In this document: positions 13,270 to 23,700 of the stretch, one piece after another | Layout of the letters: the number at the start of each line of letters is the position of its first letter | Position numbering within the stretch: the stretch's first letter is position 1 | Origin: Blastobasis lacticolella | Lineage: Eukaryota; Arthropoda; Insecta; Lepidoptera; Blastobasidae | DNA: 64,000 nt | Direction: 5' to 3' | Assembly (NCBI GenBank): GCA_905147135.1 | Contig: LR990048.1 | Location: 9,966,563-10,030,562 of the forward strand | The notes under the pieces: model-generated | The model's input: the letters and a program-made list of their open reading frames with translations, nothing else | Database searches by the model: none | What the model was told of the DNA's origin: nothing | Made by a program: the position numbers and the translations under genes

Positions 13270-13530
13270 CTGCACTACGAGCGGCGCCTTGCGTACGAGT
13301 GTTATTACCTGGTACGGTAATCGCGTGTCTGATTCGCGCGCGCGCACAACGGCCGTATGCCCGCACTGCGCTTGCGCACGCCGAAAACGCGCCCCCCTAC
13401 CACGAACCACCACGACATATCGCCAAAAGTAAAAGTGTCGATTGCTGTCAATCCCGTAGGCGTGGCCGCTAACAGTCCGTGACGTGGTATTAGCCGCATA
13501 ATGTCGCCCGAGGTGCGTGATCGGCGATCA
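13270..13530. promoter_or_regulatory. CpG-rich patch, possible promoter or untranslated exon
   Basis: A local island with many CG dinucleotides (GCGCGCGCGC, CTTGCGCACGCCG) in an AT-rich background. No open frame has family features. It could be a promoter or untranslated first exon of the yellow-family gene starting 4.3 kb downstream, or of a gene on the other strand to the left. There is no TATA box or splice signal I would defend. Confidence 0.25.
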
Positions 13531-13999
13531 CGTTTTTTATTCGCACAACTCCGGATATGTCAAGGTTAGGGGCTGTCGGTTTTGACTATTTCAAGCTTTA
13601 CGACAAGTCTAAACATAGATAGGGAAAAGTGTGTAATGTCAATTGATTTAATTACAGCTTTATAGTGTCTAATCTAGGTCGTATTTTCAACATGCGAGTG
13701 ATGTAGAGTGGGAAAGATGTTGCGAGAAGATGGCGGCGGCGGCGATCACTTTCCCATCAATTTCATTATGCTCTAGTTCATAAAAGGCGAAATGATAAAC
13801 TCCTGTAACGTTCTGCACAATCAAACAATGGTCTATATATTCTTTCAAGCAAAATACATATGTGTACCTAACAAACCTAACTAAATAGGTAAAAAAAACA
13901 AAATCTACTGTTCTATCAATTAAAAAATTAAAGAAATGCAACCCGCACCAATACAAGCAGACAACTTTACTTTACGTGGGGTACCTATACTGAAAGATT

Positions 14000-14950
14000 T
14001 ACGTAAGTCATTAATAAAACAATTTACATGTAAAGTAATAATTATATTTACTGCTTTTCGAAGTATTCTCCATTACATTTTAAATTTTTCATTAGGTCAA
14101 ACCAATTTTGAAAACATAAGTACCATTGGTCTGAGAGCATGTTTTTCACGTGTTGGTTGAAATATCACGGCCTCTTCCGGCTCCATACATGTCACACTGC
14201 TCATTAAATCTTTGATTTTTGTAAAAAAAAGAAATCGCAGGGCGCCAGGTCTGGACTATACGCAGGATGGGTCACTTTTCAGAAGCCAAAAATATATTTG
14301 TCTTGTTTGCGGTGTGCGCCGAAGCATTATCGATCAATAGAATGGGAGTTCCTAACTTTTTCAATGGGCAATCAAATGGTGGTGTACCACCCACCATGAG
14401 CTCTCTTTTGTTCTTCAAATGGGATCGTGCAGACAGGACGCATGCGAGAGAAAAATATTAAATAATTTTTCAAACGTTTCTCGCCTGTCTGAATGTTGTA
14501 GGTTTGCTATCGCCTTCTAACACCCATCCAGAAGACCGTTGCTTTATTTCCGACATGTAACAATATATCCATGTTTCAAAATGTTTCAATATATACAAAA
14601 TGTCGTGTTTTCCAAATTTTTGTGTTGTGATGTGTCTGTTTGTGTAAATTTATATTTCTTATTATATAAGAATATTATTCTTATAATCCCCAAATGTCCT
14701 CGAATCTTATCACATGTGATACGATTGGATTGGTGATCATGGTTTTCTTCAATTAGTTACCTAACAGCAGCCATATTATTCTCAGTGATCACAGTTGAGG
14801 GCCGACCTTCACGCATTTCATCATGGAGAGAAACACCGCCACGATCAAATTCTTCGTACACCTTACGATGCTGAAATGAGGTGCTTCCGTCCCAAAACCA
14901 TTTGGAACTCGAGCAGTGCAGTCTTACGGAGACAGTGAACTTTTAAAATC
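14000..14950 (-). pseudogene. Decayed mariner transposase
   Basis: Read on the minus strand, pieces of a mariner-type transposase appear in order. An N-terminal helix-turn-helix segment (VYEEFDRGGVSLHDEMREGR) is near 14870-14800. The DNASAHTANKTN segment holding a catalytic Asp follows near 14320, then a degraded PYSPDLAPCDF-like stretch with the last catalytic Asp, then SPEEAV-like C-terminal sequence near 14190. Frameshifts and stops break every part, and I see no terminal inverted repeats, so the copy is dead and old. The family call rests on the order and wording of these motifs. Confidence 0.75.
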
Positions 14951-15160
14951 ATAAAAAAATAATAGCCCTAAAATCGCGTTAATTCCATTTTTGTTACGGA
15001 CGACGAACTTCAACTTGTGATAAAAACAAGTAACACCCGATTTCCCGCCAATTTTTTATAAATCAATGATAGAGTTTCTATTTAAAAAAGTATACCTTTC
15101 GAAATTCAAACATTTATGAGCAGCCATGAGCGCAGAACTTTCAGTGTGCTCTATCGTATC

Positions 15161-15934
15161 CTTCGTTTTATTTGTGGCATACAAAAGACATCAACGCGCG
15201 CATAGTTGATGTTTTAATATGTATATTAATATTTACAACACGTGAACATGGAATTAAGACAAGCACTTTAAAATGCTCAATTCGTCTCTATATTAGCACC
15301 CGCAATATGTGTTATTTGTATCATTAGCCATTTTCTATCTACTTGAAGTATCTTGGTGTAATTTACTTTTAATAAGAAAACCTACTCGAATGGGTACACG
15401 TACCACTAATTTAGTTCGATCACTCTATAGCAAAATTGTTACCTTCAAAAACAACATAATAATCAGTTTGTATCAATCTTAGATTGGAACGGAACAATGA
15501 ACGGCTGCAACACAGCAGTTACTAAACGATGGTAGGTATCGAATGCCGCAAACGGTGGTTATCGTATAAAGATTGTTGCACACAGGCGGTGGAAACTATA
15601 GTGCACTTAGATTTTGTTAGAAAGTAGAAAACAACAGTTTTAGTTAGTAACTACTACAGTGCAATTTGGTAGGTATCATCATCATCATACTTCTGCTACA
15701 CTGCGCCGGGTCCGAGCCGGGTCCGAGCCGAATCGCAGCCGTAGCGCTGTCAAATAATTTACCATGTATTTTGTATACACGCTCATTGTATATCGACGGG
15801 ACACCGAGTGGCGGCCTGGCAAAGAGAACTCGGTTGCCACTCGATATAGCATGAGCGTGTCCATACAAGATATACCAAATACCATATATACTTATATACT
15901 TACCGCAGCTAAACAATACTCTTTTAAATAGTGT
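15161..15934. other. Intergenic, no gene seen
   Basis: No supported gene. A short tandem duplication (GGGTCCGAGCC twice) lies at 15708-15730. The flanking frames on both strands are open by chance. Confidence 0.5.
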
Positions 15935-16165
15935 TGTGTTTCTGCCGGTGAGTAAGGTCTCCAGTGCTCCATGGAGTGTGGATTTGGGGAACAGTGGCTT
16001 TGGCAGTGGAGGGGCATTTGCCCGTTTTGCTGCCAGAGCAACGTGCTACAGAGGTGGGCAACGCATAGGCGATACACTTGGTGTTGCTAATGTCTATAGG
16101 CAGTGGCGACCCCTTTCCATCAGGTGGCCTGCTTGCCTGTTTGCCTACCGTATGATATAAAAAAA
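15935..16165 (+). mobile_element. LINE/SINE-family 3' copy, about 230 bp
   Basis: Closely matches 42305-42535 along its length: CAGTGCTCCATGGAGTG, TTTGGCAGTGGAGGGGCATT, GCTGCCAGAGCAACG, CTAATGTCTATAGGCAGTGG, CATCAGGTGGCC, and a final GCCTACCGTATGATATAAAA. Its last codons resemble the end of the LINE frame at 20371-20012, so these are 5'-truncated copies or a SINE sharing that tail. Confidence 0.75.
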
Positions 16166-16687
16166 ATTAATGGAATACTAGCTATTCCCGCTAATTCGTT
16201 CGCGTGGATTACAGGACAGAACCTGATTGTTTTTAAATCCAAAGTAAAAAGCTCCTTTTTATAGTCTTTGTAATTTCGACTGTAAAACCTAACCAGATAT
16301 CCTATAGTTACAAGTCTCCACTAGGCTGGTGTGCAAGCCCCATGAACGTGGAGCCCACTATTCTGCGAACCAGTTATTAACCCGAGCACACCTAAATGCT
16401 GCAACACCGACCGATACGTAGTCTAGAATTTCCCATGCGACACAATCGCCTGGTTTTTGTCCTCGATATACAATACGCGGTACTCGCTATTGGTGACTGG
16501 AGGCAGGAAACATGAGCCCTGCCCCGATGTCGGAAGAGACACAACAGCCTCTAGCCCAGCAAATAGACCGAAACATATTTCGGACAGTATCACATTACCA
16601 TATTAACATCTTTGTTTACAATATCTACGACAAATAACGACATTGAGCATAACTAGGTAATGGGTGGTTGTGCAATTATTGTACGTG

Positions 16688-16915
16688 AAATCAACCTGAG
16701 TGGTTCAGCTGGTTAACATGTCGCCACGCAGATGTCCCGGGTTCGATTCTCGGTCGAGCAAAAATTTAAATTATAAATTTTAATTTGTTACGGCTGTATA
16801 AAAATATATAAGTAGTTTATAAGTTTTCTGGCACCCATAATACAAGCTTTGCTTACTTTGGGGCTAGATGGCGCTGTGTGAATTGTTCAAGTATATTTAT
16901 ATCTATTACTACATC
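16688..16915 (+). mobile_element. Composite tRNA-derived SINE (family A), near full length
   Basis: Head with GAGTGGTTCAGCTGGTTAAC and CCGGGTTCGATTCTCGG, then the AAATTTTAATTTGTTACGG body, then the common tail CACCCATAATACAAGCTTTG ... TTTGGGGCTAGATGGCGCTG. It is flanked by 42-bp imperfect direct repeats (about 16651-16692 and 16921-16962, both ending CAATTATTGTACGTGAAATC), unusually long for a target-site duplication. Confidence 0.8.
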
Positions 16916-17089
16916 AGGAGTAACCAGGTGATGGGTGGTTTTGCAATTATTGTACGTGAAATCTAGAATACTAAGATGCTTTAAAAGTAGGTTAGTAATT
17001 TATTGATTATCTATAAACACGTCTACGAAGACAGGTTGCTCTGTGTCATGGTTAGTAGGTTTAATGGTGAGTATGGCTCGTATAACTTA

Positions 17090-17145
17090 TTCTAAGTTTA
17101 TTTATTTATTCGTATGGCAAAAATACAATATACGAGAAACCATTC
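17090..17145 (-). mobile_element. LINE 3' end fragment
   Basis: TTCGTATGGCAAAAATACAA followed by TATACGAGAAAC, identical to the 3' end of the LINE fragment at 5614-5961 and preceded by an A/T-rich tail on the same side. Confidence 0.6.
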
Positions 17146-17229
17146 TAAGTAATTACAAGTGAAAGTATGTTTGTTTGTCTAATCTTCCATCAAGATGAAT
17201 TAAATTCAGTTATCCTGATTTTGGGCATA

Positions 17230-17525
17230 TACATTATTGTATTAAAAATAATAATCATCTTGGCGTTTATTTCGCGGTTGTAATTTGGCGCACGAGGGCC
17301 CGGGGTCCACCTTGATGATCCAGGTTTTGGCCGATAAGGTAATTTTTTTTGTTTTATTAACAATAGGCTTGCATTGGAGTGGAGAGACGTCAGCCATCTG
17401 ACCTCCGCGACCTTGCTACCAGGAGAACCTGACCAGATTGGTGGTGAAACATTAAGTAGACTGAATGTGCAGGTTTCATCACAATGTTTTCCCTCTGCGT
17501 AGGAGCATCGGTTAGTATTCAACTA
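17230..17525 (-). mobile_element. SINE family B copy, 5' truncated
   Basis: Minus-strand copy of the roughly 340-bp SINE that is complete at 62065-62410. It shows the conserved blocks GGAGAACCTGACCAGATTGG, CTGAATGTGCAGGTTTCATC and CCTCTGCGTAGGAGCATCGG but lacks the tRNA-like head. It ends about 255 bp upstream of the yellow-family start codon. Confidence 0.75.
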
Positions 17526-17780
17526 TACATTATTATATTACTTGAAGGTATATTTTATTCTTTCTCCACACGGGTGAAGCTGCGTGCTGACGCGACTTAC
17601 CTTAAATTCGAAAGAAATCGCCATTTAAACAAAACAGACTGCAATTTTACAGGCAATTGGAGCAAACAATGGAATTTTCGTCACACGTACATATTTGTCT
17701 GCCACGATTTTTGTGAATTTCCGTAAGCATTTTACAAACCACGCTCGGCAGGTAATTGCTCATTCATTAGCTTTGTTACA

Positions 17781-20700
17781 ATGTCTTACATCGGTATTTT
17801 CCTTTGTTCAATAATTATTTTTAACCAGTATTCCCATGGGCTGCACCGGCGGGACTTGGCCTGGAACGGGGGTCCCATGCATTTGGAGTGTGAACACATT
17901 GCAGTAATGTTAAGCAACAGCGGTCAATATCGTAGAGAAAATGTAATGGCTATAAAAGCTGTAACTTATAGAGATGAAATCTATGTTTTGACGCCAAGGT
18001 AAGTGGTTTTACATCCAATCAATTATATCTGTTTAATAATCATGTTGGCGTCAATGCTACCGGGCGCTAGGGCCCAGGGTCCTCCTTGACCATGATCCAA
18101 GGGTTGATATCAAGTAAGTAAAGTTACAAGAGAGCGACTTCTATCTGACCTCTGTAACCCTGTTAACAGGGGAACCTGATCTGAATGGATCATGGTTACA
18201 CATTCAGTCATCTGAATGTGCAGGTTTCTTCACGAAGTTTTCCCTCGCCGTACGATCGGTTAGTGCGTAACTAATGTACAACTCAGAAAAAGTTCATTGG
18301 TACATGGTGGTAGTGGGGATCGATCTCGGTACCTGTCACTTACGAGTCCAACCCGCTAACCATTAGGCGACCGACGCTCACACAATTATATCAAATCAAA
18401 TAAAGTTTATTTCCCGTTTGAAGATTTTTACGTAAATAGTTTATTTAATGTGTATTAAATAAACTATTTACGTAAAAAACTCACCGGTACAATTATTCGC
18501 CCATCCCATTTTTTTCCGTAGACGATCATATATTTCAGCCGTTCCAAATCAGTGTTTAACTTCATAATTACTCAATAAATATTAATGAGGTGTTCGCGGT
18601 TTGATAGCCAATAAAACAACGATTACCGCTGTAATAAATTAATTTCTTCAACACGATCGCTTTTTTCCGTAGACTTATTTTTTAATAGGCTGTTCCGATT
18701 GCAGCTATTTTAGTATCCAATACGCCTTAGAATAAATTGTACCACATCTTAAAAATGGAACGGAAAAATACTGGGTGGGCGGATAATTGTGCCGGCGAAT
18801 GTATAATATCAACTATGATGTAAGTTGGAAAATAAATGGCATACTTGTCACTACGATTACAACCAATACTTTTATAATACGCATAATACCTAATGTAAGC
18901 TGACTGAGAACGTCGGTTTCCTAGTGGTTAAGGGGCCCGACCCGTAAGCGAGAAGTCCAATAACTTTTTCTGTAAAGTGTTATGTACATTAGTTGAACAC
19001 TAACCGATGCTTTTATGGTGAGGAAAACATCGTGATGCAACCTGCATATTCAGGCGACTGAATGTGTAACCATGATCCAGTCTGGACAGGTTCCCCTGTT
19101 AACAGGGTTACGAAAGTCAGATGGCAGTCGCTCCACTGTAATTACCTGATCTGCCAAATCCTGAATCATGGTCAAGACGGAACCCGGACCCTCGCTCGCG
19201 ATAGCACAACCGGGACATTAATGCCAACGTAATTTTTTTTAATGAATGACTTTACATTTTACGAAGTGTGTAGGAATAAACCTACATTTTTAATACAAAC
19301 CGCCGAAAGGATTGCCAAAGCTAAAATTATACCTAAAAAGGCAGGCCTACCTAAAAAGGATACTCCATCATCAGCCGCATCGTCACTTACCACCAGGTGA
19401 GATTGCGGTCAAATGTCTGGCTAGTGTAAATAAAACAAAAAAAAGAGTACCTCTTTTCCAGTAGATGATTGATATTGATATACAAATTTGGATCATAAAG
19501 TTATGTCAAGAGTCAGAATATGATGTCATACCTCAATTACCTGATCTGCCAATTCTTGTATCATTTCAAGGCGGATCCTGGGCATTCGCGCGCGAAAGCA
19601 CAACCTGAGCCTCGTGTCCGCTAATTTAATAATATGTCAATCGAATTGTATTTGGATCGCAATCGCAGCTCAACGGCAGTTTCACGCGCTTTTTGGTATT
19701 AAAACTGCCGTTGAGCTTCTATCGAGAATTCAAATACAGTTCGATCAAACCAAGTAAATTAGCGGACTCGTGGCCCACGATATTGATGACAAGATGATTA
19801 TATTATATCATATAACATCACATTATGACAGGCTAAGACATGGTGTTCCATCGACCTTCTGGCTGTTAGTGGACGGGCGAGCAGGAGTTGAGCTTCAGCC
19901 ATTCCCTGATGAACGCAGCCACACTGTCGGTGACTGCAGGGCCGTGCAGAACGCTGTGGACATGCACTTGGATCATCTGGTAGCTACTCCACAACATCAT
20001 TATATAATCTGTCACATTTTTTTATACACTACGGCAGACAAAAAGGCAAGCGGCCACCTCATGGAAAATGGTCTACGCCACCTATGGACATCAGCAACAC
20101 CAGGGGCGCTAAAAATGCGTTGGACGCCTCTAAAAACACCTCTAATATACCAATGGCATATGTCATAGTCCAAAGCAAACACTGTGGCTGGGAGCTCATT
20201 CCACATCCGAATCGTACAAGAGAGAAACGATAATGGGGATTCTACTATTACTACTACTACTACTACTACTACTAGTAATACTACTAGGTAATGGGGATGA
20301 GTTCCCAGCCCACGGCAAATGGAATTGTGCTGCGGACCCCAGATCAAATACTTCCTCAGAACACTCCCCATTGTACAGCCGTTAGAACTCCATGTGCTAA
20401 TGATATAAAATAAAGCAGTTTAATTGAGAAAACCACGATTGGCCGCTAGGTTGTGCTCCTTTCTTTTCATTATTTTTCTTTTTCATTGCTTTGTTTTATG
20501 TTATTATTTATAGAATTTAGTATTACATATAGAATTTCGCGTTTAATTTGATCATACATTAAAAACGTCAAAGATAATAAGGTTACATAAACCATGTATG
20601 AAAAACGACAGAAAATGCGATAATCAGTACTTAGTTATGTAATAATTAAGTTGAATATAATGCAAATCTATACTAAGGCCGGCTTCTTAACACGTTTAAA

Positions 20701-23700
20701 AATGACGTTAAACATTTTTTGTATGAAGTTTTTTAGAAGTATCAGCTTAAATGAGATTAAAAGTTTGTTGTAAGCCGTCCTAGGTATTATAAAACTGTAG
20801 ACTATATAAAAAATAGCCGTGTCTGTACATTAAAGATATTTAAAAAAATATATCGTGATAGGATTCTAGGACGTAACTATGCCAAAAACTATTTCTTTTT
20901 TTGGGAATTTTGTTTCTTTCTATCTGTCTGTTAGTCTGTTCGCACAAAACTACTAAACGGATTTTGATTCGTTAGTGTTTCGATAGTTTGGTAGCTTGAA
21001 GTCCAAGTTCAATGGTAACTGAAAATGGTAATGCGGGCAAAACCTAAATTGTCATAAAAACTATTTCCTCGCGGACGTCGTCCTGCACAAAAAATAGTTA
21101 GTAAATAAAAAAGTTTAGACTGTTACTGATCCCACTCTGGTGAGAATTTGTCATAAGGGATTATTGGAATAATTCCTTGGCAACTTCTCTTGACAATAAG
21201 AAAAAGTAAGTAGCAACCACACAATAGCAATAAGTTCATCATCACAGCCCATAACAGTCCACTACAGGACTTTGGGCCTCTCCCGCAAAAGGGGAGGTTA
21301 TTGCCATAATCTCAAGGGGTTGGTGCTATTCTACTCTACCGGTCACCACACGGCTAAGCAATAAGTTGCGAACTATCAATAAGGACATGTTTAAATAGAA
21401 ACGGAGAACAAGCCTGTCCAGCGAAATGACATGTTGGTGTATATTATTTTTTACTCGACCAAAATTATATTGATAAGGACATCCTGCATCTCTAAAGAAA
21501 GATTGATTAACATGATTGTGATTAAACTCGTAATTATAATCATCGCACGTCGTCAACGAACTGACCATCGTTACACTTTTGTGCAGCAATACTAAATAAA
21601 AAATAAATTGTTATTGTAATAAACTGATTAATCTACCAAGTACCACATTTTACAGCAATAAATCATTCATTCATTCATTCAAAGGAAGACCTCGGTAACA
21701 GATAGTTCAGAGGGCTACGACATGTGGATAGTCCCGCACCACTTAAAGGTTTCAGATTTTTGTACCAAGTTATAGGCAGGCCTTAGGTTGTCCAAGAAAG
21801 ACCACACTAATTACTAACCTACGACGTTTGCGTGGTACGCGTAGGCAACTCCTAAATACTAATTAATAGTGTTCGTCCGTTTAATATCTAATACCGATCG
21901 TGTTCTATGCCACTCAATCGAGTTTATTGATGCAATCAACTCAATTGATTGATCACGCTGAATGTTTAGTAAATGTTCAGTTAACAATGTAAACGACCTA
22001 ATCGATTTACGAGTATACCTAGAGGTACCTAGAGGTATAGAGGAATTTCCATATGGGCTATTAGATATTTCGTAGATAAACAGCTTGCCTCCATGTGAAA
22101 ATTTCAAGTCGGCTAAGAATTCCATTCACTGGAAACCCTTGTTGTTTGTAAGCAATATTTCACACAACAATATGATCGTGGGTGCGACCTCTTGGAGTAC
22201 CTATTTCATTACTAATTGTTACTTCGTACTAGCTACTCGTATTACAATGCAACAATACATTCAAGTCACAGGTACAAGCTCGCTCGCCATTTTCACCCAT
22301 TTTCTTAAGTTATATCTAGGTAGGTAGAGTAGATACTTACTATTAAGTATAGGTATAGAGTACCTACTTGTGACCGCTGTATATCACACATAGGCCGCTA
22401 AGGCTGTAAACAAAGAAAGTTCAATCAGCTAGGTAGAAGTTAATCGTGTTAATGGCAATTATTCCTATTAGACACGTAGTGTGTTGCCCATCAATATAGA
22501 AACGTGCGAAAAACTATAAATAAACTTCGAGAATACATTGTTGTTTTGTTGTTGTTGTGTACATGTTTTTTCGCTTCAAACAGGGCAACATTTGGATACT
22601 GGACAGCGGTGTAGTGGGCACCATGGACAGACCACGCTGCGTTTGTCCCCCTAAGATCGTGACAATCAACCTACCTCTCCGGAAATTCACGAAACATATC
22701 GACCTATCCTCGATTGCTGAACCAAACTCAATGCTACACAACATTGTTGTAGAATACGAAATCGGCACATCTTTTGTGTAAGTATTGCTACTAATTAATC
22801 TGAGAAGAAACGGAACGCAATCAAATTTCACTATGTGTTTTAGTTGTTCATGCATTCTTCTTTAGGGTTGTCTAAAAATCCGATCCGTACGTCATAGCTG
22901 GCCACAAGGCGGTGTTATAGATATTAAAATAGGCATTCTGGAATCACAGAGAATCCCGGTCAGATATCGCGCCACTTTAACCAACGGTACTCGGTAGCAT
23001 TCACCCGGTGGATCATGTCCCTATCCACATCCCATTAGCCATTTGTACAGAACCAAGGGTGACTTTAGGAAGGGTGCATTCAGCTCCACTTTCACATCCA
23101 GTTTACAATTTACATTCGGTTTTCGTACGTTAATACGTAGTATATGCATTTAGAGCTTTTCATTCCATTTAATGGAGGTTCTTTGTAGGTCTGAAGCAGT
23201 TTTTTCTATGAGAACGATGTCCTCCGGATACATAGTACACATTTACACGGATTCATGTACAGATTGAAAGCAAGGGACTGCTGAACTGTGATGAGCCAAG
23301 TTTTACATCGAATGGATCTCTCATCTCTGTGAAGGGTAGGATAGTAGTAGGGGTAGAGTAGGGGATTAGAGTAGAGTAGAGGTAGAGTATGCGAGGGTAG
23401 GAGAAGAGTAGGGTAGGGATAGTACACCTCGCGAACGAAGTCGCGCCGGTCTAGTAGTACATATAGTATAGTATACTTTCCATTGTTTTTATAACGCAAA
23501 ATAAATAGCAATGCAAAATTTTATTCAACAGCACAATAAACGGCATTCCTAAGTCATAAGTTGTTACCTAGTGTTCAGGCAGTCTAGGTCATTTGTGTTT
23601 AATTTATTCAATAAAAGTATACCAAATAAATTACTTATGCATACTAGATCTGACTATTCAATAAAATATGAAAGGTTTATCGATAAGTACCTTGGTATAG

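Noticed and set aside
19770..20168. A 132-codon open frame taken as a single gene
   Set aside because: Only 19832-19979 is coding (yellow exon 2). The start Met and the part after 19979 are intron and antisense LINE.
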